A stretch of DNA of 35,886 nucleotides from Clostridiales bacterium Firm_05 (GCA_001604035.1 LVAK01000052.1:1-35886), one strand, 5' to 3'; shown: positions 14,895 through 22,887, counted from the first letter of the stretch. The notes: generated by a model from the letters alone, not told the origin. A program made the numbers and translations.

Positions 14895-16184
14895 ATGGAA
14901 TACATCGTATACTTTATATCAAACTTTATACTATGCTCAGCAATATTCAGATCAATGTGCGTGTTCCTGAAGATGAAGCCGGCTCACGGACGGATATTCA
15001 ATACAGTATGCCTGCTGATGTGTTCACTCACATCTGTTTCAGTACTTCTCCCGGCATCGTCTATACCGCCGGTGCTGAGAGTATTCATAGTGCTGCTGGC
15101 CATAACAGGAAAAATGATATTCTTCTCGCTTATATTCGGGAAGCTCAACCTTAAGCTGATATATGTCTGCCTGCTGTCAATGGTCACCAGCTCAAATTAC
15201 GACACAATCCTAACCCTGCTGATACCTGACAAGACCTGGCGCAGTATCGCAGCCTTCCTGCTGGAAGCTTCGATCCTGGGAACTGTGCTCATATACACCA
15301 AAAAGAAGGACCTGCGGGATATATTCTATGAATATATCAGAATGCTTCCAAAGAAGCTCTATGCGGTTATACTCATATTCCTGTATGTTATGAACCTGGT
15401 GATATTCGCATCCATAGATCCGAAATACGGCGACATCTCCAAAGTGATGCTGCTTCCGGCCTTTATATTCATGACAATAATCGTCTACTGGGTACTAAAG
15501 GTCAGCATATCCGAACACGAGAACAAACAGGTATCGTATATACTCTCAAAGCAGCTCGAAACTCAGGTCGGCTACTACGAGAAGATCAACAGCATATATA
15601 CTGAATTCAGGAGCTTCCGCCATGACTTCAAGAACCATCTCCTCTGTCTCAGAAGCCTGCTGGCAGAGAATGAAGTCGAAAACGCCCTTGAATATATGAA
15701 CGACATAGAAAATATGTCCTACACCGAAAAAAAGAACTTTGATACAGGAAATATCATTGCAGACGCACTTCTGAGCGATAAGAACGAGAAGGCTGCCGCC
15801 TGCAACTCAAGGATAACCTTCAGCGGATATGTCCCTACAAACGGAATATCTAACACCGATCTCTGCACTATTATGGCAAATGCCCTCGATAACGCTATCG
15901 AAGCCTGTGCCAAGGATACAAGCAGCGATATAAAGGAGATAAAGGTCGAGTCCGACTTTAAACAGGGATATTTCTTCTTTAAGGCCATAAATCCGGTATT
16001 TGAAAAGGTGGATATCAAAAACGGCAACGAACTGAAAACTTCAAAGGATGATAAGACCTGTCATGGATTCGGCGTGGCTAACATAGTCAAGACCGCTAAA
16101 AAATACAACGGTTCCGCTCAGGCATCAGTATCCGACAACAAATTCATCCTCGAAACAGAGCTCCTGCTCAACAGGGAGATATAA
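14895..16184 (+). CDS. AgrC-like GHKL sensor histidine kinase
   Basis: A 429-residue HPK10-type kinase. About six or seven transmembrane segments fill residues 1-205, forming the polytopic sensor typical of peptide-pheromone receptors. His243 in SFRHDFKNHLL is the phosphorylation site. The GHKL ATPase domain has the N-box NALDNAIEAC and the G-box GFGVANI. It should phosphorylate the adjacent LytTR regulator. No AgrB-type peptide-processing protease and no AgrD precursor are seen here; the 11-residue peptides are the natural ligand candidates, by position only. The gene ends in front of a strong terminator. Confidence 0.94.
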   Translation: MEYIVYFISNFILCSAIFRSMCVFLKMKPAHGRIFNTVCLLMCSLTSVSVLLPASSIPPVLRVFIVLLAITGKMIFFSLIFGKLNLKLIYVCLLSMVTSSNYDTILTLLIPDKTWRSIAAFLLEASILGTVLIYTKKKDLRDIFYEYIRMLPKKLYAVILIFLYVMNLVIFASIDPKYGDISKVMLLPAFIFMTIIVYWVLKVSISEHENKQVSYILSKQLETQVGYYEKINSIYTEFRSFRHDFKNHLLCLRSLLAENEVENALEYMNDIENMSYTEKKNFDTGNIIADALLSDKNEKAAACNSRITFSGYVPTNGISNTDLCTIMANALDNAIEACAKDTSSDIKEIKVESDFKQGYFFFKAINPVFEKVDIKNGNELKTSKDDKTCHGFGVANIVKTAKKYNGSAQASVSDNKFILETELLLNREI

Positions 16185-16193
16185 AAAGCAAAA

Positions 16194-16226
16194 GGCGTGA
16201 TAAAGCTTCTTTATCACGCCTTTTTT
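16194..16226 (+). terminator. Rho-independent terminator after the two-component genes
   Basis: Perfect 12-bp stem GGCGTGATAAAG (16194-16205) and CTTTATCACGCC (16209-16220), 3-base loop, then TTTTTT. It begins 10 bases after the kinase stop. Confidence 0.95.
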
Positions 16227-16262
16227 CTCTTGTTTACTTTATCAGCAGATCTTATCCGTTTA

Positions 16263-16709
16263 CTACAGCTTGTTGTAATTCGTTCCTATATAAATATCTA
16301 CGATACAGTCCGACGGATTTTCCGCCAGCCTTACAATATTATAATAGGGTCTTGTTATCATTTCATAGGATTTTTTCCGGATATAATCCTCAAGCTTTTT
16401 TTCAGTAGTATCGATATCAGCAAGGCTGCCCTCATGTCTGATGGTGACAGCGTTTATCAGCCGGAAAAGCTCTTTATGGCCGTATTCACTATGATCCGTG
16501 ATATCACCGATGACCGGAACAAGTATCTCGATATCCTTATTCTCATCTGTCGGATACGTAAAGCAGATCTTCTTTGTAGGTTCAACTCCTAATGCGGATA
16601 CATTCCGGCAGATATGATCCGCCAGCTTCGGAATATCCTCCTTAGGAAGATTTGTCCTGTATGAGATCATGTTTTCCATAAATAGGGAACGGTTTTCAAG
16701 TATCTGCAA
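16263..16709 (-). CDS. Unknown 148-residue protein, probable member of the LytTR regulon
   Basis: I do not firmly recognise this protein. It has no signal peptide or membrane segment. Alternating beta/alpha character and the segment around EILVPVIGDITDH recall the AraC-effector-binding/GyrI-like fold or DUF5085-type proteins, a weak resemblance. The start is taken as TTG at 16709-16707, which has AGGTGGTG upstream; an ATG 10 codons in is the alternative. Its promoter at 16822-16887 carries the same operator geometry as the peptide genes, so it is probably switched on with them. It could be an immunity, ligand-binding or tailoring protein, but nothing in the sequence decides. Confidence 0.7.
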   Translation of the reverse strand: MQILENRSLFMENMISYRTNLPKEDIPKLADHICRNVSALGVEPTKKICFTYPTDENKDIEILVPVIGDITDHSEYGHKELFRLINAVTIRHEGSLADIDTTEKKLEDYIRKKSYEMITRPYYNIVRLAENPSDCIVDIYIGTNYNKL

Positions 16710-16821
16710 TTGTATTCACCACCTTTTCCTTTCTGAAAGCTTCGATCGGTCTCGTGACCACTTATTTTTCTTCTGCCTCCTTCCAGATCATTGTTTTCGG
16801 AGATTCTATCCTCCTGATACC

Positions 16822-16887
16822 ATTTTACATATATATAGCCTCCCCGTCACCTATTTTTCCGTGAATGGCCCTTTTATAAGAGTAAAC
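16822..16887 (-). promoter_or_regulatory. Fifth LytTR-type operator and promoter (upstream of the 148-residue gene)
   Basis: -10 TAAAAT at 16822-16827, 17-bp spacer, -35 GTGACG at 16845-16850 (minus strand). The distal repeat AGAGTAAAC (16879-16887) is intact; the near repeat (16858-16866) keeps only the GT-AA core. Spacing of 21 bp and 30 bp is the same as at the other four sites. The leader from here to 16709 is about 105 bases. The remaining bases 16888-17064 hold no gene, only an AGCACCCA/TGGGTGCT inverted repeat (16969-17015). Confidence 0.7.
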
Positions 16888-17064
16888 GGATCTCTGCCGG
16901 GGCATATCTCCATGACCTGCTATTCTGAGCCGGTTCGTGCTCGACTAAAGCAGCTTCCGGATATGGGGAGCACCCACATTTTCCGCACCGTTTTTCTGGG
17001 TTCTACTTGGGTGCTATCCAGTTGCTGCCTACCGTTTTCCAGAGCTTTCCACAATGCCATAGAA

Positions 17065-17097
17065 AAACAAAAAACCTCGCAGGATAGCCCTGCGAGG
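17065..17097 (-). terminator. Original rpsI-rplM operon terminator, now cut off by the mobile element
   Basis: Stem arms CCTCGCAGG (17075-17083) and CCTGCGAGG (17089-17097), followed on the minus strand by TTTTTTGTTT. It lies 31 bp beyond the left att core, so before the element inserted it stood about 40 bases after the rpsI stop codon. Confidence 0.85.
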
Positions 17098-17128
17098 CGA
17101 ATTTGCGTATAGTCCCAGTTGGGATAAA

Positions 17129-17142
17129 ATTATCTCTTTGAG
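17129..17142. other. attL core
   Basis: ATTATCTCTTTGAG, identical to 29789-29802. It is the reverse complement of the rpsI end (Ser-Lys-Arg-stop plus one base). Sequence to the left is the old rpsI downstream region with its terminator; sequence to the right is element. Confidence 0.9.
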
Positions 17143-17282
17143 TTAGGGATTAGTATTCGGCTACTTTTTCATGAATCGAACTGAATTTCAGATAATCCCG
17201 TAAAATAGGACGTTTCAGGCATCATATTCTTTTAGTTTTATTTGGTTTTCAATCGCTTTTCATGGGACTACTTGTCCAGCGG

Positions 17283-17310
17283 TTGACCACAGTTGTACAA
17301 GCACTATACA
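17283..17310 (+). promoter_or_regulatory. Promoter and inverted repeats at the left end of the IME
   Basis: TTGACC (17283-17288), 16-bp spacer, TATACA (17305-17310). A 9-bp inverted repeat ACCACAGTT (17286-17294) and AACTGTGGT (17334-17342) surrounds the start region. The bases CTATACATATCTCTGTA (17304-17320) resemble the 14-bp repeat flanking the integrase promoter at 28437-28512. The rest of 17143-17384 holds no gene. Confidence 0.55.
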
Positions 17311-17384
17311 TATCTCTGTAACTAAAATTTGAGAACTGTGGTGAGAGCCACAGAGAGCTTTCACCAACGAAAGGAAGGTCTATT

Positions 17385-17714
17385 ATGACTATTGCAGAGA
17401 AGAAAGAAATTGTAAACAACATCATCAACCTGCTTATTCAGCTTACTGTTGAGGACGAACATCATGAAATCGTGAGAGAGGTGCCTATTCCTACACCTGT
17501 CACAGTTGAGCTGCCTAAGCCTAAGAACAATGTATCAATGCTTACTATCAAAGAGTGTACGGAGCTTATTCATGGTCTTACCGAGCATACTGTGCGTATG
17601 CTTGTACATCAGAACAAAGTCTCATACTTCCGTGCAGGGGCAGGAGAACGTGGAAAGATACTTGTAAATAAGGAAAGTCTTCTATCCTTGTTCAACCAGA
17701 CCGAGGAGGTGTGA
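17385..17714 (+). CDS. Excisionase-like helix-turn-helix protein, copy A
   Basis: A 109-residue protein. The C-terminal half (about 51-106) reads MLTIKECTELIHGLTEHTVRML, then a VHQNKVSYFRAGAGERGKILVNK wing, as in MerR/excisionase-type winged HTH domains that bind element ends. The N-terminal half is a charged helix. A close paralogue lies at 25749-26039 in the same element. The ATG follows GAAAGGAAGG. It is the first gene inside the left end, where recombination directionality factors often sit, but the integrase is 11 kb away, so it may instead be an element-specific regulator. It is followed after 3 bases by an unknown gene whose ribosome-binding site lies in its last codons. Confidence 0.7.
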   Translation: MTIAEKKEIVNNIINLLIQLTVEDEHHEIVREVPIPTPVTVELPKPKNNVSMLTIKECTELIHGLTEHTVRMLVHQNKVSYFRAGAGERGKILVNKESLLSLFNQTEEV

Positions 17715-17717
17715 GCT

Positions 17718-18134
17718 ATGAGCCGATATAAAAGCGAACAGACTGTCTATGATCCTCGGAAGAAGAAATACGTTCCGCTGTGGAGATTGGATACCAACAC
17801 CGTAACTGTTACGCACTTCAATCCCGATACGCTCACCATAGAGAGCAAGACATACCACACGGACTTCATCAGGTATCATCTCCATTACTCCGACAGCAAG
17901 AACCCTGACAGGCTTCGCAGGCTCGTCAACGAAGGTAAGGTGGAGCAGTACCTCGATGATTTGGAACTGAAAGTCAGTGAAGCTATCTCCCGTCAGGTGG
18001 AACTTTGGAAGCAGACTGACAGCTGTTATCAAAAGGCTGCCCTCGGCGGTGATGCCGTAAAGATGCTCGGACTGGAAAACTGTTTCATCAGTATGGCGAG
18101 AGAAGCGGTGTTTGAGTGTATGGTTTATATTTGA
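17718..18134 (+). CDS. Unknown 138-residue IME protein
   Basis: I do not recognise a named family. The sequence has a basic, Tyr-rich N-terminus (about 1-40) and a helical C-terminal part with a Glu/Leu/Asp-rich region (VEQYLDDLELKVSEAISRQVELW, 75-97 region) and ends in two short helices containing Cys. No signal or membrane segment. GAGGAGGTG at the end of the previous gene serves as its ribosome-binding site, so the pair forms an operon. The equivalent position after HTH copy B is taken by a different small protein (26054-26269). Confidence 0.6.
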   Translation: MSRYKSEQTVYDPRKKKYVPLWRLDTNTVTVTHFNPDTLTIESKTYHTDFIRYHLHYSDSKNPDRLRRLVNEGKVEQYLDDLELKVSEAISRQVELWKQTDSCYQKAALGGDAVKMLGLENCFISMAREAVFECMVYI

Positions 18135-18140
18135 TCGTTT

Positions 18141-18173
18141 ACGGCTGTGTCTTCGGGTGCAGCCGTTATTTAA
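18141..18173 (+). terminator. Weak terminator after the left IME operon
   Basis: Arms ACGGCTG (18141-18147) and CAGCCGT (18160-18166) followed by TATTTAATTG. The U-tract is poor, and it overlaps the stop of the convergent ATPase gene. Confidence 0.45.
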
Positions 18174-19747
18174 TTGTTTTGAGGTGATGAAATAACTTCA
18201 TATTGATATTTTTGAGCTACATAATTATATGCTGTTATGAATGAGGTAATAAAAGTTTCGTACTCTTCTGCATTCGTGACCTTCCAATGATTCAGTAATT
18301 TACTGTAGCCTTTTCCAAAATTATTACTTACACTATCAAACCATTTTTTAAACATTTCAGTGGAAGCATTATTATCAAGTAATGTTGCATATTCCAAGAA
18401 ACATTTTGTTTTATCAAAACCACCCAACGAATTATCCCAAAAACAATTATCGTCTTCAAGGTTATACAAAAAAGTATAGAACATTTTTTCAGGACAATTA
18501 TTAGATGGTAAAAACATAATATTTTTAGCAGAATACTTGTCGATTTTTTTATTAACAGAAGTTGTATTTTTATCTCCGTCAAGAATTACAACAGCTTCTT
18601 CAATTGATGAAAGTCCTACTCTGATTAATTCCAAGTATTCTTCTGCACCTAACGAACAAGACGAGATTTTATAGTATTCTTTATATGTCGATAACCAATT
18701 ACGTAGAATATTTCTCGCAACTATATCCTCACAGAATATTGGCAATTTTTTGATTTTTTTCTTTTTCTTTATAACTTCGCCTGACAATTCAGCAACAACA
18801 TCATCAATATTAGGGTTATTATAGCTTTTCACACATTTGCCCACTCTTTTCAGATATAATAATTGTGCTTCCGCCTTATTATATTTATCCGGAAAAGATG
18901 CTTTTATGACAGATGGAGAATGAGTTGTGAAAATAAATTGAATTTGATAGTCTTTGGCATACTTATAAATACGCTTAATCAACATTTTTTGAGCTGAAGG
19001 ATGAAATGTCGATTCAATTTCATCAATAAGTAAAATACCACCTTTATAATCGTTAGGATATTTATTCTTTAGTCTCCTGAATGATAATACTGCTAAAAGA
19101 ATCTTGGCAACATTATCTTGTCCAGCGGATATTGTAACAGCATCATATTGCTCTGTGTGAATTGCCGCCGAATGTTTGTTAGTAGAAGAAATAGTTTCCA
19201 CACTAAGTTCAGAATCACTTGTTATCGAAAAAATAGATTTGTATTCGCGAAATAGAAACTGTTTTTCATCGTCTTCAAGTTCTGATGTAACATCAACTCT
19301 TTTTTCTTCACCTATAGGTGTAACTCGTTTCAAACTAATATAATATACTGGTACTTGAGGATAATTCATATCCGCACCTCTGCCTTCAGTAGACCAAAAA
19401 CGGATTTGATTTGTTTTTTTATCTCTTATAATACTTTCAGCTTCAAAATAATCTGTTTTATAGATTCCATCATACAGATTTAAACGCCATTTATGTTCCC
19501 CTGCTTTATCTTTCTCAGTTAATTTAAATTTTTCCCCAAATTGAGAATGAAAATTATAACCATCTATTGTTTTTTCTCCAACCATAGGATGGTTCTTTGA
19601 AATTGTAAAAGTTTGGCTCAAGATTCCAAGAATAGTCGTTTTCATAGTACCATTGTGTCCGACAATCGCAGTTATTTTAGAACCCAAATCAAAATCCAAA
19701 TTCCGTAAAGCTCTAAACTTTTCTATGTAAGCGTGTTTAATTATCAA
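18170..19747 (-). CDS. AAA ATPase with C-terminal TOPRIM-like domain (OLD/PARIS-type architecture)
   Basis: A 525-residue protein. Walker A GHNGTMKTT is near residues 30-38, an ABC-type signature-like SAGQDN, Walker B ILLIDEIES near 244-252 and a following TTHSPSVIK His switch: the SMC-like ATPase of OLD and AAA_15/21 proteins. The C-terminal part has IFCED followed about 60 residues later by VVILDGDKN, the Glu...Asp-x-Asp arrangement of TOPRIM nucleases. Such proteins act in phage defence (OLD nucleases, fused PARIS-like). The start is TTG at 19747-19745, with GGAGGTG 6 bases before it, overlapping the methylase stop by 11 bases. The gene is clearly more A/T-rich than the IME backbone. A role as partner of the restriction genes upstream is inferred. 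Confidence 0.8.
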   Translation of the reverse strand: MIIKHAYIEKFRALRNLDFDLGSKITAIVGHNGTMKTTILGILSQTFTISKNHPMVGEKTIDGYNFHSQFGEKFKLTEKDKAGEHKWRLNLYDGIYKTDYFEAESIIRDKKTNQIRFWSTEGRGADMNYPQVPVYYISLKRVTPIGEEKRVDVTSELEDDEKQFLFREYKSIFSITSDSELSVETISSTNKHSAAIHTEQYDAVTISAGQDNVAKILLAVLSFRRLKNKYPNDYKGGILLIDEIESTFHPSAQKMLIKRIYKYAKDYQIQFIFTTHSPSVIKASFPDKYNKAEAQLLYLKRVGKCVKSYNNPNIDDVVAELSGEVIKKKKKIKKLPIFCEDIVARNILRNWLSTYKEYYKISSCSLGAEEYLELIRVGLSSIEEAVVILDGDKNTTSVNKKIDKYSAKNIMFLPSNNCPEKMFYTFLYNLEDDNCFWDNSLGGFDKTKCFLEYATLLDNNASTEMFKKWFDSVSNNFGKGYSKLLNHWKVTNAEEYETFITSFITAYNYVAQKYQYEVISSPQNN

Positions 19748-20639
19748 ATTGCTCACCTCCAAATAAAATTGTTTTTATGCCAGCTGCATCTAACTCAGAA
19801 TTATTCGGGCAAATATTGGGTTCACTAAAAATAATTAGTTCTGAAGATTTTCCCTTGTTAGCTAAGCTGTGATTAAGATTATATAGCATTTGCTTGTATT
19901 CCTTATAAATATTGGATATGTTTTCTTCTGCATCATAGGTCATTATCCATGGACACGTTAAGTACTGAACTATATGATCGTGTATTTCAATATGATCATT
20001 TTCATGAAAATAATTTATATATAATTCTTTTCCTTTAATATAATAAGGTGGATCGAAATATACAAACGCATTCTTTTGCATCGGATTAATAACTTGTACA
20101 ATAAAACTACGAATATCTTTATTATATATTTTGATACTTTTACGGTGTGAAGCAATTTGTGAAATCCGATGAATTAAATTCTCTTTATTAAACCTTACGT
20201 CTATATGATAACTACCTGTTTGATTGTAACCACCAATTGGACCAGCTGTTAAAATTCCAGATCTATTTGTTCTGTTTAGAAAAAAGGCTGCAAACCCCAG
20301 TTCAAATGAATACTTCTTATTATCTTTAGAGTATATTTCTTTTTGCCTTTTCCATTCTTCTACAGAAACAGGAGTCTGAACTATTGTCTCTATAAATCTA
20401 TCTGGCTCTGTAATTACAGCTCTCCAAAACGAATAAATCGCTTTATCATAATCATTTATAATGATTTTATCAACAGTTCCATCCAACAAGAGATCCAATG
20501 CCACACCCGCTCCACCTGCAAAAGGCTCAATATAGGTTGTTACATTGGCGTTAGTTTTATGTTCTATAATATACTTTACCAAAGGAGCTAATTTTGATTT
20601 TCCCCCAGGATAACGTAAAGGTGATATTGTTTCAGGCAT
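19737..20639 (-). CDS. Dam-type (D12 class) adenine-N6 DNA methyltransferase
   Basis: A 300-residue alpha-class methylase. Motif X is LRYPGGKSKL (8-17), the AdoMet motif I FAGGAG (40-45) and motif IV DPPYY (196-200). It transfers a methyl group from AdoMet to adenine in a short duplex target. It lies 14 bases after the second methylase gene and overlaps the ATPase by 11 bases. Two methylases with one nuclease suggest either an asymmetric recognition site, each enzyme protecting one strand, or two stacked systems. The ATG follows AGCGAGGCG. Confidence 0.93.
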   Translation of the reverse strand: MPETISPLRYPGGKSKLAPLVKYIIEHKTNANVTTYIEPFAGGAGVALDLLLDGTVDKIIINDYDKAIYSFWRAVITEPDRFIETIVQTPVSVEEWKRQKEIYSKDNKKYSFELGFAAFFLNRTNRSGILTAGPIGGYNQTGSYHIDVRFNKENLIHRISQIASHRKSIKIYNKDIRSFIVQVINPMQKNAFVYFDPPYYIKGKELYINYFHENDHIEIHDHIVQYLTCPWIMTYDAEENISNIYKEYKQMLYNLNHSLANKGKSSELIIFSEPNICPNNSELDAAGIKTILFGGEQFDN

Positions 20640-20653
20640 TGTTTTCGCCTCGC

Positions 20654-22126
20654 TTAGCGTATTTTTCTTTTCATGTTGCCAATCATTTGTGGTGTTAGAT
20701 GCTTTTTTAATTTGTATATGGTTTCTGTTCGTTCAAGGTCAACAAAAGAAACACATTGGATACATTTCTTTAAATCCAATCTTGATAATAACTTAACCGT
20801 ATATGGCCTTTTACTGTCTAAAAAAGCAATCGACGTTAAATACTCCTGCACAGGTTGACTGTTCAACAGGAGCATCATAGTATAAGCGTCATCATAGTTG
20901 TCAAAAGAAAGGAAGTATGACGTATCATCGGTCATAACAGGCTTATCAGCAGTTAAAAGGCTAAAAAGCGGCTTCTTATAGAATCCGGATACTCCAACCT
21001 TATACGGCGCAAAGCTATAATCGCCAACACCAAACATTGAAAACGAGCCAGATTTTTTGTAGATTACACTTTTTCTCTTACTAAAATCTGCACTATGACT
21101 ATTCAAATACGACCATAAGTGCGGATACTCCTGCTCGATATAGCTTGTGTCTTGTTTTGCTCTTTGTTGTGTTACAATAACATACTTTTTAAAATCGCTG
21201 ATAATTGGAGATTTGAAAAGGCTCGACTTGACTAAAGGAAAGACGAGATCATCTTCAACCTCAACGATTTCCTTGTACTTGTTAACATAATTGCCGTCTA
21301 CTAATTCTAATTCCATGACCTTGCCGCAATCGTGTTTTACTCCACTTCTCCAGGTCATCTGACAAGTTCCTTCAAAGTCTTGAGCATTTGCATCGGAAGA
21401 AACGAGGTGATGATTCTTGATAGTAAGAGTATCTATTGTCTCTAATGAATCAAAGTCTTTCACATGGCAAGTAACCGTAGAATTTACAGTAGAAGACAAC
21501 TGTATAACTAAGACACACGCAGCAGCGGATACACCGAATACCTTTTGGCTATTAAAATTGAGCATTTCGATATTGTTACAGGAAATGGAATTTCTATCGA
21601 TCTCTAAAACAACATTTCTTGCAACTGAGGTTTTGCAAAGCATACATATTACACTATCAGTGCCTTTAAATGCATTAAGCATTTGAAGTATCACATATTC
21701 GCATATATCAAAGTTAGAAGAACCAGTCAAGGCTTCTATTCCTTTAAGTTCTTTGAAATTGGTTTTTTGCGGTAAATTATAGTCGAGATCGGAGTTCGTT
21801 GCCCATGGTGGGTTTCCGATAATAAGTACATTTCTATATTTGCATATATCTGCAACGGCAACATCGAAGATATTATCATTAATAAAAGTACCTGACGGAA
21901 GTCTTTCATGCGCTGTTTTAATGTAAGAGTTATTAATGTCTATGCCGATTGCAGGCAGATGGAAATTCTCGAAAGCAGAAACAATAAAATTGCCAAGTCC
22001 GCAAGTCGGCTCAATGATAGCATCAATATTTCTGATCAAGCCCTGCTCATCAAGATAAGCACATACTCTGTCACAAAAATCAATAGGAGTTTGATAATCA
22101 CCAAACTCTTTTTTATTACCAGACAA
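20654..22126 (-). CDS. N6-adenine DNA methyltransferase, gamma class (TaqI/Eco57I-like)
   Basis: A 490-residue protein with motif I IEPTCGLGNFIVSAF (38-52) and motif IV GNPPW (104-108), the gamma order of N6-adenine methylases. A long C-terminal target-recognition region follows, as in TaqI-like enzymes. I set the start at TTG 22126-22124, which follows AAGGAG by 9 bases and overlaps the nuclease stop by 11 bases. The longer reading frame upstream (53 more codons) is the other frame of the nuclease gene and has no methylase character. It pairs with the nuclease as a restriction-modification unit. Confidence 0.88.
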   Translation of the reverse strand: MSGNKKEFGDYQTPIDFCDRVCAYLDEQGLIRNIDAIIEPTCGLGNFIVSAFENFHLPAIGIDINNSYIKTAHERLPSGTFINDNIFDVAVADICKYRNVLIIGNPPWATNSDLDYNLPQKTNFKELKGIEALTGSSNFDICEYVILQMLNAFKGTDSVICMLCKTSVARNVVLEIDRNSISCNNIEMLNFNSQKVFGVSAAACVLVIQLSSTVNSTVTCHVKDFDSLETIDTLTIKNHHLVSSDANAQDFEGTCQMTWRSGVKHDCGKVMELELVDGNYVNKYKEIVEVEDDLVFPLVKSSLFKSPIISDFKKYVIVTQQRAKQDTSYIEQEYPHLWSYLNSHSADFSKRKSVIYKKSGSFSMFGVGDYSFAPYKVGVSGFYKKPLFSLLTADKPVMTDDTSYFLSFDNYDDAYTMMLLLNSQPVQEYLTSIAFLDSKRPYTVKLLSRLDLKKCIQCVSFVDLERTETIYKLKKHLTPQMIGNMKRKIR

Positions 22127-22760
22127 AATTAACAACTCCTTGAATCTGATTATCAAGAGATATAACTCTCTTGTACTGTAACCTCCATTGAAGAGCATTA
22201 CTGATAGTAAGATAGCCCTGTTCCGGAGGATTGTTAAATATCTCATCAGCAAGATCGGTATAGGTGATTTCATCGCCGGGTACATTTTTATCAGTCAGCA
22301 AAGCAATTATATCTTCTTTGTTAGCTCCAATTTCAAGACTTTGACGAATTAGACGAGTAAGCGTATAATCTGCTGTTCTTTCTGATTCTATAAAAGTACA
22401 ATGAGTCATGATCAAATGACAATCATTCGCTGTATCTTCTTTGTGGTAAACAAATACAAGCAGATTATAACCCAAACCGAATATCTTCTGTCTTGCAGAT
22501 TTAAACGGACAACTGCTTTGTGGTTGAACAATACTTGTGGTTTTTATATCAGTGTTCACTGATGGAAGATCAATTCCGAGTGCTGAACTACCAACAGACA
22601 TTTCATATCTTTCGTTAAGATAGTTCTGAAAAGCGTGCTCAACGTATGTACCAACAGCCTTGCCATCAGTAACACCTATCAATTCAACGTGATTAAGTGT
22701 TGAAAACCACTCACTAAAAGCAGCTGCTTCATCTATCAGATCATTTATTGTCAGTCTCAT
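22116..22760 (-). CDS. PD-(D/E)xK restriction endonuclease (type II-like)
   Basis: A 214-residue protein with a PD-(D/E)xK core: Glu41, Asp64 and Asp71-Ile-Lys73 (GIDLPSVNTDIKTTS). Middle and C-terminal parts (FGLGYNLLVFVYHKE) show the following beta strand of the nuclease fold. I start at the ATG at 22760, since AAAGGA precedes it by 9 bases; the ATG 9 bases upstream abuts that site. It is the first gene of the minus-strand cargo operon, with promoter at 22794-22822. It should cut sites left unmethylated by the downstream methylases. The exact restriction family is not recognised. Confidence 0.78.
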   Translation of the reverse strand: MRLTINDLIDEAAAFSEWFSTLNHVELIGVTDGKAVGTYVEHAFQNYLNERYEMSVGSSALGIDLPSVNTDIKTTSIVQPQSSCPFKSARQKIFGLGYNLLVFVYHKEDTANDCHLIMTHCTFIESERTADYTLTRLIRQSLEIGANKEDIIALLTDKNVPGDEITYTDLADEIFNNPPEQGYLTISNALQWRLQYKRVISLDNQIQGVVNFVW

Positions 22761-22793
22761 CTTGACCATTCCTTTCAGATAATAGATACTATT

Positions 22794-22822
22794 ATTATAG
22801 CATATCGCAAAGGAAAAAGCAA
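22794..22822 (-). promoter_or_regulatory. Promoter of the restriction-modification operon
   Basis: -10 TATAAT (22794-22799), 17-bp spacer, -35 TTGCTT (22817-22822) on the minus strand, 34 bases before the nuclease start. Confidence 0.6.
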
Positions 22823-22887
22823 TGCATAATTCGAGCTTTTCATCTATTTTTCGCCAATCGCAACTTTTCCCCCACTGGAATCAAAGT

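Noticed and set aside
14895-16184. Complete agr locus
   Set aside because: Kinase and regulator are AgrC/AgrA-like, but no AgrB-type protease and no AgrD-type precursor with a Cys are present in the window.
16232-16264. Two GTTTACT sequences after the two-component genes, possible further LytTR site
   Set aside because: They are 26 bp apart instead of 21, on the opposite orientation to a possible promoter, and no -10 box lies at the expected place.
16669-17112. 147-residue plus-strand frame
   Set aside because: It runs across the LytTR promoter region and the old rpsI terminator, has no ribosome-binding site, and its amino acid composition is not protein-like.
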